NCBI RefSeq assembly: GCF_003434305.1
Contig: NZ_QKKX01000009.1
Span: 124,001-188,000, forward strand
Length of the DNA: 64,000 nucleotides
Direction: 5' to 3'
Source: Micromonospora sp. MW-13
GTDB lineage: Bacteria; Actinomycetota; Actinomycetes; Mycobacteriales; Micromonosporaceae
The first letter of the stretch is position 1. Every line of letters starts with the position of its first letter. The position numbers were made by a program, and so were the translations under genes. Shown piece after piece: positions 30,545 to 38,997 of the stretch. The notes under the pieces are model-generated. The model made no database searches. It was not told the origin of the DNA and worked only from the letters and a program-made list of their open reading frames with translations.

Positions 30545-30883
30545 TCACATGCCGGTCGGCTGTTCGACGGGGATCAGGACGGTGCTGCCGGACCAGTTGA
30601 TGTCCTCGTCGGCGATGGCCTTGTCCGGCTCGTCGTCCTCGTCCAGCGTGGAGTAGCTCGCGTAGTAGCGGCCGAAGCCGTACCCGCCGGCCGCCAGGGT
30701 GGCCAGCGCCCAGGGCCGTAGCTGGTCGCGCAGCTTGGTCGGTGCCCGCCGGTCGACCGGCACCCGGAGGACGCCGAGTAGGTCGTACCACTCGTCCACG
30801 GTGCCGGCGTCGACGATCCGGGAGAGCGAAAACGCGTGCCGCACCTCCGGCTCCCGGGAGATCCACCTGACCTCGTTGAGCAT
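30545..30883 (-). CDS. Hypothetical protein divergent from XRE regulator
   Basis: 112 residues, acidic, soluble. ATG start with AGGAGG upstream, so it is probably expressed. It starts MLNEVRWISREPEVRHAFSL, has a small hydrophobic Gly-rich patch (LATLAAGGYGFGRYYASY), and an acidic C-terminus. No domain recognised. It is divergent from an XRE/DUF5753 regulator across a 136-bp AT-rich gap with an inverted repeat, so the regulator may control it. Confidence 0.6.
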   Translation of the reverse strand: MLNEVRWISREPEVRHAFSLSRIVDAGTVDEWYDLLGVLRVPVDRRAPTKLRDQLRPWALATLAAGGYGFGRYYASYSTLDEDDEPDKAIADEDINWSGSTVLIPVEQPTGM

Positions 30884-30941
30884 GTTGCCTCCTGCTGTTT
30901 GGAAGGACTTCCCGAAGCAGCATCACCGACATGCTTGCTTA

Positions 30942-30957
30942 TATCAAGAGTTTGGTA
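30942..30957. promoter_or_regulatory. Inverted repeat between divergent genes
   Basis: TATCAA-gagt-TTGGTA (one mismatch) in the locally AT-rich gap between the hypothetical gene and the XRE regulator. Candidate operator for that regulator. Confidence 0.35.
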
Positions 30958-31019
30958 TCCGGCGTGTCCGTCGACTATGGTCGCCTACATGGCATCGGCA
31001 AAGAACGACTGGAGTTGAG

Positions 31020-31919
31020 ATGGCATCGAACCCCCCAAGAACGCGTCGTAAGTCGACGCCTCCGCCCGCGTCGCCGACCGTGCAGGCGTGGGAGCTCGGG
31101 ATGCGGCTGCGTGAGCGCCGCGAGGAAGTGGGGATGACGGCGGTCGCGGCGGGCCGCGCCACCGGCATCACGCAGGCGTACATCTCCGGGGTGGAGGCCG
31201 GCCGGGTCAAGGTGCCTACCGACCGGCTGGCCCAGCTTGTCAAGATCTACGAGCTCGATCCGTCCGACGCCACCGAGTTGGAGGAGCTGCGGGTCGGTGC
31301 CATGCAGCGGGCCTGGTGGCACCAATACTCGCAGCTCTTCCCCGCCGACTTCCTCCGCTTCCTCGGCTACGAGGCGGGTGCTGAGCACATCCGCAGCTAC
31401 GACAACGAACTGCTGCACGGGCTGTTGCAGACCGAGGAGTACGCCCGCGCGGTCATCCGGGGCGGCAACACCTACGTCCGGCTGACGGAGATGGACCGGC
31501 GCGTCGCAGCTCGGATGGCGCGGCAGCGGCGGCTGGACGGCGACCACCCGCTGCGCCTGACCACCGTGATCGCCGAGGGCGCGCTGCGGCAGCAGGTGGG
31601 CGGCCCGGAGGTGATGCGCGCCCAGCTCGACCACCTCGACCGGCTGCTGACCGAGCGCCCCGAGCAGATCGAGATTCGGGTGATGCCGTTCGCCGCCGGG
31701 GCGCATCCCGCGCTCGGTGGCCCGTTTCAGATCCTGTCGTTTCCGTCGCCCCGGCTGCCCGAGCTCGTCTGGCAGGAGGTGCTCACCTCCAGCGACATCA
31801 TCGACCAGTCCAGCCGGGTGGCGGACTACACGATGACCTTCGCCGAGGCGCGGGAACGGGCGTTAAGCTCGGCGGAGTCGCTGGTGCTGATCCGGCGGAT
31901 CGCCAAGGAGATGACGTGA
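31020..31919 (+). CDS. XRE-family regulator with DUF5753 domain
   Basis: 299 residues. The Cro/C1-type HTH (about 25-85: GMRLRERREEVGMTAVAAGR, then AYISGVEAGRVKVPTDRLAQL) is followed by a DUF5753 sensor-like domain (about 110-290, with HGLLQTEEYARAVI and FEARMARQRRL-type helices). GGAG five bases before the ATG. A DUF397 gene overlaps its 3' end, the standard pair in Streptomyces and Micromonospora (WhiJ-like systems), where the small protein works with the regulator in development or antibiotic control. Confidence 0.9.
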   Translation: MASNPPRTRRKSTPPPASPTVQAWELGMRLRERREEVGMTAVAAGRATGITQAYISGVEAGRVKVPTDRLAQLVKIYELDPSDATELEELRVGAMQRAWWHQYSQLFPADFLRFLGYEAGAEHIRSYDNELLHGLLQTEEYARAVIRGGNTYVRLTEMDRRVAARMARQRRLDGDHPLRLTTVIAEGALRQQVGGPEVMRAQLDHLDRLLTERPEQIEIRVMPFAAGAHPALGGPFQILSFPSPRLPELVWQEVLTSSDIIDQSSRVADYTMTFAEARERALSSAESLVLIRRIAKEMT

Positions 31920-32119
31920 TGGCCCCTCGCCACACCCCCGATCGTGGCTGGTTCAAGTCCTCCCGCAGCTCCAACAACGCGGCCTGTGTCGAGGTGCGGT
32001 TCGTCGGCGGCGCGGTGGGCGTCCGCGACACCAAGGACCGCAGCGGCCCGACGCTCGCCTTCGACGGCAACTCGTGGGCCAGTTTTGTTGCTGGTCTCAA
32101 GGCCGAGTCGGCCAGCTAG
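31919..32119 (+). CDS. DUF397 protein
   Basis: About 66 residues: WFKSSRSSNNAACVEVRFVG, then GVRDTKDRSGPTLAF and WASFVAGLK, the full DUF397 pattern. The ATG overlaps the stop of the XRE gene by one base (ATGA), so synthesis is coupled. An in-frame GTG one codon earlier is possible. DUF397 proteins partner with DUF5753-type regulators. Confidence 0.9.
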   Translation: MAPRHTPDRGWFKSSRSSNNAACVEVRFVGGAVGVRDTKDRSGPTLAFDGNSWASFVAGLKAESAS

Positions 32120-32128
32120 CGGCCCGGC

Positions 32129-33463
32129 TCACTCCGGGTTCCAGAAACTGCCACCCGGCTGGCGTGGGCGGCCACGATGGATCGGGCCGCGAGCCCTGCG
32201 GCGGAATCCAGCCCGCCGGGGACTGCGGCCACGGGGGGCGGAATCGGGCGTGGTAGCTGCGGTGGGGGTGATGGCGGCGGCGGTGGCTGGGGCGTCGGAC
32301 CGCCGGTGACGCAGCTCGGTCGGCAGCACTGCCAGCGCGATCAGCGCGCCGAGCAGGCCCGTCGCGGCGAAGCCCCAGGCCGGTGCGGAGGCATCGATCA
32401 CCGCCCCGGCCAGCGGGGCGCCGAGCGCCAGCCCCACCACCATCGCCGAGGCGTGCAGGCCCATCGCCTCACCCCGCACGCTCGCCGGCACCAGCCGGCT
32501 CACCGCGTCGGCGGTGGCGGCTACGGTCGGCGCGGTGAGCGCCCCGGACGGCAGCAGCACCAGGGCCAGCAGCCACCACTCGCCGCTGCCCAGGCCGACC
32601 GGAACGATGACCAGACCCAGCATCGCGGTAAGGGCCAGCGACGGCACCGGGCGGGACAGCGCACCGTAGGTGAAGCCGCCGACCAACGAGTACGAGGCCC
32701 AGAGCGCCAGCACCACACCGGTCCAGTCGACCTGACCGGCGTCACGCAGCGCCGCCACCACCGCCACATCGGAGCCGGCGATTACCAGCGTGCTGGCCGC
32801 GCCACCGGCGAGCAGCCCGATCAACCGTGGGGTCAGCCACTGCCGGCGGGGCAGCGGCTGCGCCGGCGTCGTCTCCTCGTCCCGGGCCCGGGTCGGCGGG
32901 TTGAGTACCAGCAGGGTGAGTCCGGCAAGCACGATGCCGCCGCCGACGGCGTACATGGTCAGGGTGGGCGAGGCACTGGTGGCCAGGGCCACCGCTCCCG
33001 CCGGCCCGATCATGAAGCTGAGTTCGACCGACATCGAGTCCAGCGCGTACGCCTGACGGCGCTGGGGCGGCGGGACCAGCGCGGCGATCGACTGCCGGAC
33101 CACGGAGAAGACCGGGAGGGTGAGCAGCCCGCCGACGAACGCGGCGCCTAGGAGCACCGGGTACGGCAGGACCGGCGCCGTCCCCCAGAACAGCGCCGAG
33201 ACCGCCGTGGTCAGCAGCAGCATCGGCCGCAGGCCACGCCCGTCGGCCAGCCGGCCGAGCAGTGGTGCGCCGAGCGCCGAACCGGCCGTCATCGCGGCCC
33301 CGACCAGCCCGGCGGCGAAATAGCCGTGGCCCAGATCGAGTACGTGCAGCGTCATCACCACGGCGGTGGCCGCCACGGGCACCCGGGCCAGGATCGCGAC
33401 CAGCAGCAGGGGCCGCAACCCCGGCAGCGCGAGCGCGTCCCGGTAGGGCTTCAGATCCAACAC
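32129..33463 (-). CDS. MFS transporter
   Basis: 444 residues, about 12 hydrophobic helices. The first loop has the MFS motif A variant APLLGRLADGRGLRPML. A soluble, Arg/Thr-rich tail of about 45 residues follows the last helix. GTG start (MLDLKPYRDAL) with GGGAGG upstream. Probably proton-driven efflux; substrate unknown. Convergent with the DUF397 gene (9 bp gap). Confidence 0.85.
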   Translation of the reverse strand: MLDLKPYRDALALPGLRPLLLVAILARVPVAATAVVMTLHVLDLGHGYFAAGLVGAAMTAGSALGAPLLGRLADGRGLRPMLLLTTAVSALFWGTAPVLPYPVLLGAAFVGGLLTLPVFSVVRQSIAALVPPPQRRQAYALDSMSVELSFMIGPAGAVALATSASPTLTMYAVGGGIVLAGLTLLVLNPPTRARDEETTPAQPLPRRQWLTPRLIGLLAGGAASTLVIAGSDVAVVAALRDAGQVDWTGVVLALWASYSLVGGFTYGALSRPVPSLALTAMLGLVIVPVGLGSGEWWLLALVLLPSGALTAPTVAATADAVSRLVPASVRGEAMGLHASAMVVGLALGAPLAGAVIDASAPAWGFAATGLLGALIALAVLPTELRHRRSDAPATAAAITPTAATTPDSAPRGRSPRRAGFRRRARGPIHRGRPRQPGGSFWNPE

Positions 33464-33551
33464 GGTCCGTACCTCCCGGGCGATCCTGGCCTGGCACGAG
33501 TAGTTCCCAGGTCTGGCTCCGGCGGGGTTGCCGTTCGCAACGCGTGACCCA

Positions 33552-34070
33552 TCACCGATCCAGGAAGATCCAGTAGCGCCTCACCGGACCGTGCTCGGTG
33601 TCGCGGATGCCCTCGAGGACGCCGCCGTTGCGTTCGATCGTCCGGGCCGACGCGATGTTGTCGGCCAGACAAGGGATCAGGACGCGGTCCAGGCCCAGGA
33701 CGACGCGAGCCTCCTTGAGTATCTCGCCGAGTGCCCAACTCGCCAGTCCTCGACGGCGCGCGGACGGCCGGACGCCGTAGCCGATCTGGCCAATCTCGTC
33801 GTCGAACTTGTGCCGGAGGGCGATCCCCCCGAGTACGTGGCCGTTCTCGACGATCCACCGGGGTGAGCCGTGCTTCTCGTCCGGGCAGGGGTCGCCGGCC
33901 GGATGGGTCAGTCGGATCCGCTCGTGCACCCAAGCGGCGAAGCCTTCGCGGGAGTACACGTCGTGAGAACCGAGGCCGAATCCGTCCTCGTGGAGGCCGG
34001 GGCCCCAGTCGTCGCGGCATTCCAGGAACGCGGCGTGCAGGCGGACGGTCGGCAGAATCAACGCGGGCAT
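33552..34070 (-). CDS. GNAT acetyltransferase
   Basis: 172 residues, predicted GNAT of the COG3981 type: LPTVRLHAAFLECRDDWGPG, then GGIALRHKFDDEIGQIGYGV and the acetyl-CoA loop RPSARRRGLASWAL, then LADNIASARTIERNGG. ATG start at MPALILPTVRL, where the domain begins; an upstream extension of the frame has no family resemblance and no clear ribosome site is seen. Substrate unknown. It lies just before the caspase-helicase locus. Confidence 0.8.
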   Translation of the reverse strand: MPALILPTVRLHAAFLECRDDWGPGLHEDGFGLGSHDVYSREGFAAWVHERIRLTHPAGDPCPDEKHGSPRWIVENGHVLGGIALRHKFDDEIGQIGYGVRPSARRRGLASWALGEILKEARVVLGLDRVLIPCLADNIASARTIERNGGVLEGIRDTEHGPVRRYWIFLDR

Positions 34071-34292
34071 GCGGTCACGGTATTGAAAGCCGGACCGCTG
34101 AACGAGCCGCCTCTTGCCAACATCAATCGCCCCCAGAAGCCGTTTCGGCTCGACAAAGGCCGACACGCTAAGGGGGCTACCAGGGTGCGTCGTGGGGCCC
34201 TGCATCGCAATGTCAGCCGGGTCAAAGACGCAGCTCCAACGAGGAGCGCGGGGAGTGCCGAGTGCCCTGGCGCGTTGTTCTCGTGATCTGCG

Positions 34293-34451
34293 TCACACTC
34301 GAACCGGCCCGCATCCATCGACGAATCGGCCCACCAGGCCGGCGAGCGCGGCGAGGCCGAGCAGATAGGGCAGGGTCAGCCGGCTCGAACCCACTCGATC
34401 GACGTCCTTCGGATCGTCGATCGGAAAGCCGACAGGCATAACCGCACGCAT
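34293..34451 (-). CDS. Small putative membrane protein divergent from the caspase-helicase operon
   Basis: 52 residues: a short hydrophilic N-terminus (PIDDPKDVDRVGSS) and one hydrophobic helix LTLPYLLGLAALAGLVGRF, ending at a Cys/Gly tail. GGAGG lies five bases before the ATG, which is the main support. Only 45 bp separate its start from the start of the EACC1-like gene on the other strand, so the two could share control. No homologue recognised. The open frame extends further upstream antisense to the next gene, which I treat as chance. Confidence 0.4.
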   Translation of the reverse strand: MRAVMPVGFPIDDPKDVDRVGSSRLTLPYLLGLAALAGLVGRFVDGCGPVRV

Positions 34452-34496
34452 CGCCGCCTCCGTAGCCTCGTCAGCACCGCACGCCGAGGAGGTTGG

Positions 34497-34877
34497 GTGT
34501 CTCACGTCCGCATCCGGATCGACTTCACGCCGCTCACCGACGACGACGAATTCGTCCTCGGCGAGCTGACCGACGAGCTGGCGGACGACCTCCGCGATGT
34601 CGGCGAGGTGGAGCGCGTCGAGCGGCCCACCACCGACCCGGCTGCCAAGGGCGTCGGCGAGCTGGCGCTCGGCGTGGTGACCGTACTGGCGGGCGTCGAC
34701 CCCGGCTACGTGCAGGCCCTGGTCGACGTGGTCCTGGCCTTCCTGCAACGCCACACCGGCCGCCGGGTGCACCTGCGGGTCGGTGACATCGAGCTGACCA
34801 TCGACCGGCCCACCCACGGCCAGACCGACGAGCTGATCAGGACGGTGCGGGCCGCGATCGAACGGTCCCGCCACTGA
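34497..34877 (+). CDS. EACC1-like effector-associated small protein
   Basis: 126 residues. Begins VRIRIDFTPLTDDDEFVLGE, then a helix-rich LTDELADDLRDVGEVERVER, a hydrophobic helix pair (GVGELALGVVTVLAGVDPG; ALVDVVLAFLQRH) and a final strand RRVHLRVGDIELTIDRPT. This fits the small proteins described as effector-associated constant components in actinobacterial conflict systems, encoded next to caspase- or trypsin-type effectors; the family name is my recognition, not a search result. GTG start with GAGGAGG. Its stop overlaps the ATG of the caspase-helicase gene by one base. Confidence 0.65.
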   Translation: MSHVRIRIDFTPLTDDDEFVLGELTDELADDLRDVGEVERVERPTTDPAAKGVGELALGVVTVLAGVDPGYVQALVDVVLAFLQRHTGRRVHLRVGDIELTIDRPTHGQTDELIRTVRAAIERSRH

Positions 34878-37800
34878 TGGGTCGGCACGCCCTGCTGCTC
34901 GGCACGGCCGCCTGCCACGTCGACCGCGAGCTTGCGCCCCTTCCTTCGGTACGACAGGACGTGGCACAGCTCAAGGCCATGCTGGACGGGGCCGGCGAGT
35001 TCGACACCGTACGCGCCGAACTGGACCTGCCGGCCGCGCACCTGCGTCAGGTCGTCGAGGAGTTCTACGGCGCGCGGCGTAACGGCGACCTGGCGCTGCT
35101 CTACTACTCCGGCCACGGCGTGCTGCATGGCGACGGGCAGTCGCTGTTCCTGGCCGCGACCGACACGGTCTGCGGGCAGTTGCACACGACCGCGTTCGAC
35201 ACCGACGGCACCCTGCGTCATCTGCTCAACCACACCAAGGCCAGTCAGAAGGTGGTCCTCCTGGACTGCTGCTTCTCCGGCGCGTTCACGGCCCGGCACC
35301 GGTTCCGTGGCGGAGTGCGCGAGGAGCCACGGCGGGCCAAGCGTGAGCGTGGCACCTTCATCCTGACCTCCAGCACCCACCTGAAGGCGTCGAAGGCGCA
35401 GGGACCGGACCGGCCGTCGGTCTTCACCGAGGTGCTCCTGACCGGCCTGCGGGGCGCGGCCGAGGGGACGGCGGACGACGGCTGGATCACCACCAACGAC
35501 CTCTCCCGGTACGCCCTGACCGAGATGGCCCGGCGCCGCCAGCACACTCCGGTCGAGTCGAGTGAGGGCGTCACCGAGCCGATCCGGCTGGCGACCGTGC
35601 CCGGTTCCGCCGCCGCCGCGAGGCAGGTCGTAGCCGCCACGGCGAGCCCGGGGGACGAGGCGCCGTTCGACGCGGACCAGTGGCGCCGCCTGGTGACCTA
35701 CTACGTCAACTGCATGCGGCGGTCGACCGTGTTGCAGTCCTTCATCGATCCCCAGGCAACCGGCACGTACGTCGCGGCTCCGCCTGGGTCCGAGGCCGTC
35801 CTCACCTCGGACACGCCCGTCCGGCTGAGCGGTGGGGCTGCCGGACTCGCCGCGCGGGCCCGCGCCGACGGCAGGGAGGTGCAGTACGGCTATCCGGTCG
35901 TCGCCATCCGGCCCGGCCGGGGCAGACCTCCACGGCTCGCCCCACTGCTGGTCTGCGACGTCACCGTCGGCGCGGACGACGTCCTGCACGCCTCCCTGCC
36001 GCCCCGTCCCAGTTCAGCCCTCGTCGACCTGCTTCAGCTCTCCGAGGTGGAAGCCGACGAACTGCGGCAACGCGTCGAGCAGGTCTTCGTACCGGGTGAC
36101 CCCGCTGCCCTGGTCGCCACCGTCGATGTGCTCACGAAGACGTTCGGGCTGAACCCGGTGGTCGAGCTGGACCCGGCGATGCTCGTCGGCACCATCCGGC
36201 CAGGGCCGATGAACGGGGTGCAGAACGCGGCCATCCTCTACACCGTCGACGCTGCCGAGTCGCCGCAGCGGCAGCTCGTCGACGACCTGCGGGGCATGAT
36301 CAAGAATCCGAGGCTCATCGAGCGGACCGCCCTGGGCGCGCTGGCGCTCCGCCCGGACGAGGTGCCCTCGACGCCGGTCGTGACCGTGGCGTTGAACGCG
36401 GCGAACGAGGCGCAGGAAGAGATCATCCAGGCGGCGATGTCGCAGCCGTTGACCGTCGCCCAGGGGCCGCCGGGCACCGGCAAGAGTCAACTGGTCACCG
36501 CCCTGCTGGCCACCGCCACCGCCGCCGGCCAGAGCGTGCTGATCGGTTCCACCAGCAATCAGGCCGTCGACTCGGTGCTCGGCCGGGTCACCGACCTGAT
36601 CGGTCCGGGCCTGCTGGTGCGTACCGGCAACAAGGAACACCGTCTGCAGGAACCGAAGCACCTTGCCGACATCCTCGCGGCCTATCCGCCGGCGGAGCAC
36701 CGCAGCACGCCGGACGACCGTACCCCGCTGCACGAGCTGCGACTGCTGGCCGACAAGGCCGCCGAACTCCGGGGGACGCTGGACGAGCGGCGTCTGCTCG
36801 AACGCGACCTCGCTGACCTGGCCGTCGAGCGGGACTCTGACCCGGCTGCCGGGTCGGCCACCCTGCCGGAGGACGATAGGGCTCTGGCGCAGCTCGTCCA
36901 CCTGACCGATCGAGCGCTCGCCAGCAGGTGGTTCGGATGGTGGTACCGGTGGCGGCTTCGGGCGTACCGGGTCGTCGACCGGGACGCTGTCGAGGCCCTC
37001 GCCGAGCGGGCGGTGATCGAGCTGCGCTGGCGGGAACGGCGGCAGCGTCTCGCTGAGCTGCCCGACGGCGACGCTTCCTGGCGGCAACTGGTCGACCTGA
37101 TCGGCACCGAACGGCCCGCGCTCAGCATCAAGCTACTGCGGGCGCAGATCGCCCGCCGGGTGGCTGCGGGAGCGCGCCTCCTGCAGGATCGGGCCGATGA
37201 GATGGCCAAGCCGCAGTCGGACAGCTGGGCCTACTTCCCCGAGATGCTGCGGGTGCTACCGGGCTGGGCGGTGACCGCGCTCTCCGCCCGGCGGTTGCGC
37301 AGAAGCCCCGCGTTGTACGACCTTGTGGTGATCGACGAGGCGGCGCAGTGCACCATTCCCGCGATCCTGCCGATGCTCTATCGCGCCAAGCGGGCACTGA
37401 TCATCGGCGATCCACGTCAGCTCGCGCCCGTCGTGGACCTGCCCGAGGCTGACGACGTCACCGAGCGGGCCCGGGCCGAGGTGAGCACCGGCTGGCTGAC
37501 CACCCGTCGGCTCACCTACACGGGCCACTCCGCGTACGACGCGTTCGCCGCCGCGGCGGGCGCGACGCACCTCCTCGACGAGCACTACCGGTGCCACCCG
37601 GACATCGTCGAGGTGCCGAACCGGGAGGTCTACCAGGGACGGCTCACGGTGCTGACCGACCCGGCCCGGCTGGCCGCTCCGGCCGATCAGGCGGTGCGCT
37701 GGCGCGACGTCCCCGGGAGGTTCAGCCCCGGGGCGACCGGTTCCGGGTGTAACCAGGCGGAGATCGATCAGGTCGTCACCGAGGTGGCGCACCTGCGAAC

Positions 37801-38476
37801 GACGTACCCGGATGCCTCGATCGGGGTGGTCACGCCGCTCGCCGCGCACCAGCGTCGCCTGGCCACGGCCCTGCGCGACGCCGGCCTCACCGACAACCTG
37901 CTCTGCGCGACCATCCACAAGTTCCAGGGCAGCGAACGAGACATCATGGTCGTCTCGCCGGTCGGGGCGCACGGCATCCCGGACCGCACCCGAGGCTGGC
38001 TCGTGCACCAGACCAACCTGTGGAACGTCGCCATCACCCGGGCCCGGTCCCAACTCGTCGTGGTCGGCGACCGTTCGTGGTGGTCGGGGCAACGTGGACT
38101 GCTCACCGCGCTGGCCCTCGGCCGCGATCTCGCCGGCGGGGTGCCGGATGCCGCGATGGTGGCTACCGACCGATTGCATCGTGCCCTCAGGGAAGCCGGC
38201 CTCGCCGTGCGGCGTGACGTCCCCGTGGCCGGGCGGACCATCGGCCTCTTTGCGCGCCACGCGGATGTCGAACTGGCCGTCGTCGTCGACGATCCGACCG
38301 GCTCCTCCGACGGCCGAGGACTGCGTAAGGTGCTCGCGCGTCTCGACATCACCGCCGACCTCACCCCCGTCCGTCGAGTACCGGCATGGCGTTGTCTGGC
38401 CGAGCCGGAGCGGGTGGCGGCCGAGCTGACCGACGACCTGCGCCGCTCGGCAGGAACGGACGCCCGGGAAGGGTGA
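34877..38476 (+). CDS. Caspase-fold protease fused to SF1 helicase
   Basis: 1199 residues. Residues 1-240 are a C14 caspase/metacaspase-like protease: catalytic His80 in LLYYSGHGV and Cys132 in LLDCCFSGAF. Residues about 250-510 are a linker region found before UPF1/DNA2-like helicases. Residues about 510-1090 are an SF1 helicase: Walker A GPPGTGKSQ (530-538, K536), Walker B D820-E821 in VVIDEAAQC, GDPRQLAPV, DEHYRCHP, HKFQGSERDIMVV and VAITRARSQLVVVGD. The last 100 residues (VRRDVPVAGRTIGL, VELAVVVDDP) resemble a degenerate endonuclease-like tail. ATG overlaps the EACC1-like stop; its own stop overlaps the barstar-like start. Probably an intracellular, nucleic-acid-triggered protease effector; that role is inferred. 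Confidence 0.88.
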   Translation: MGRHALLLGTAACHVDRELAPLPSVRQDVAQLKAMLDGAGEFDTVRAELDLPAAHLRQVVEEFYGARRNGDLALLYYSGHGVLHGDGQSLFLAATDTVCGQLHTTAFDTDGTLRHLLNHTKASQKVVLLDCCFSGAFTARHRFRGGVREEPRRAKRERGTFILTSSTHLKASKAQGPDRPSVFTEVLLTGLRGAAEGTADDGWITTNDLSRYALTEMARRRQHTPVESSEGVTEPIRLATVPGSAAAARQVVAATASPGDEAPFDADQWRRLVTYYVNCMRRSTVLQSFIDPQATGTYVAAPPGSEAVLTSDTPVRLSGGAAGLAARARADGREVQYGYPVVAIRPGRGRPPRLAPLLVCDVTVGADDVLHASLPPRPSSALVDLLQLSEVEADELRQRVEQVFVPGDPAALVATVDVLTKTFGLNPVVELDPAMLVGTIRPGPMNGVQNAAILYTVDAAESPQRQLVDDLRGMIKNPRLIERTALGALALRPDEVPSTPVVTVALNAANEAQEEIIQAAMSQPLTVAQGPPGTGKSQLVTALLATATAAGQSVLIGSTSNQAVDSVLGRVTDLIGPGLLVRTGNKEHRLQEPKHLADILAAYPPAEHRSTPDDRTPLHELRLLADKAAELRGTLDERRLLERDLADLAVERDSDPAAGSATLPEDDRALAQLVHLTDRALASRWFGWWYRWRLRAYRVVDRDAVEALAERAVIELRWRERRQRLAELPDGDASWRQLVDLIGTERPALSIKLLRAQIARRVAAGARLLQDRADEMAKPQSDSWAYFPEMLRVLPGWAVTALSARRLRRSPALYDLVVIDEAAQCTIPAILPMLYRAKRALIIGDPRQLAPVVDLPEADDVTERARAEVSTGWLTTRRLTYTGHSAYDAFAAAAGATHLLDEHYRCHPDIVEVPNREVYQGRLTVLTDPARLAAPADQAVRWRDVPGRFSPGATGSGCNQAEIDQVVTEVAHLRTTYPDASIGVVTPLAAHQRRLATALRDAGLTDNLLCATIHKFQGSERDIMVVSPVGAHGIPDRTRGWLVHQTNLWNVAITRARSQLVVVGDRSWWSGQRGLLTALALGRDLAGGVPDAAMVATDRLHRALREAGLAVRRDVPVAGRTIGLFARHADVELAVVVDDPTGSSDGRGLRKVLARLDITADLTPVRRVPAWRCLAEPERVAAELTDDLRRSAGTDAREG

Positions 38477-38997
38477 TGTCGGCTATGTGGAGAAATTCCG
38501 AGCGCCCTGTCCAAGTGCTTCCCAGCAACGCCCTGCTTTCCTTGGAGGACGTTGTTCCGCCATCCGGTGTGGTTGCTGTGGCCCGCCTGGACGGGGCTGC
38601 AATGGTGGACGTGGACGGGGTGTTCGAGCAGTTCTCTGACGCGCTGCGGTTTCCGAGCTACTTCGGGTGGAACTGGCCCGCCCTCTCGGAGTGCCTCAGT
38701 GACCTACATTGGCTTCCGGCCCGCCGCTATTTGATCATTATCGAGAACGCTCCCTGCATCCTGCGGGAAAACGTCGACGGGAGAGCAGTTCTCTTCAGCA
38801 TCCTTGCTGAGGTCGGCCGTCGCTGGGCGAATTCCTATGAACCTGATGATTATGGAATGGGTCCTCTCCTCCATGCCACTCTCCTGTGCGACGAGCAAGA
38901 CGCCGAGTCCCTCGAGCAGGAAATTGCCTCCGCGCACACGGCCTCGACGGCGAACCGATCGGCCATCAGAAAGCCGACCAGCCGGTCGCCGTCATAG
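38476..38997 (+). CDS. Barstar-like protein
   Basis: 173 residues. The central domain (about 35-150) matches barstar, the barnase inhibitor: DVDGVFEQFSDALRFPSYFG, WNWPALSECLSDL, then RYLIIIENA. Aligned with barstar, the barnase-contacting D35 is Pro68 and D39 is Glu72, so the partner may not be a classical barnase. No RNase gene is adjacent. ATG overlaps the stop of the caspase-helicase gene by one base, placing it in that operon. The last 20-odd residues (SAHTASTANRSAIRKPTSRS) are read antisense to a truncated acetyltransferase, so the original C-terminus was probably replaced. Confidence 0.75.
   Translation: MSAMWRNSERPVQVLPSNALLSLEDVVPPSGVVAVARLDGAAMVDVDGVFEQFSDALRFPSYFGWNWPALSECLSDLHWLPARRYLIIIENAPCILRENVDGRAVLFSILAEVGRRWANSYEPDDYGMGPLLHATLLCDEQDAESLEQEIASAHTASTANRSAIRKPTSRSPS

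Noticed and set aside
34293-34967. A 224-residue minus-strand protein spanning the EACC1-like gene
   Set aside because: Most of it is antisense to the EACC1-like gene; only the last 52 codons, with their own ribosome site, were kept as a possible gene.
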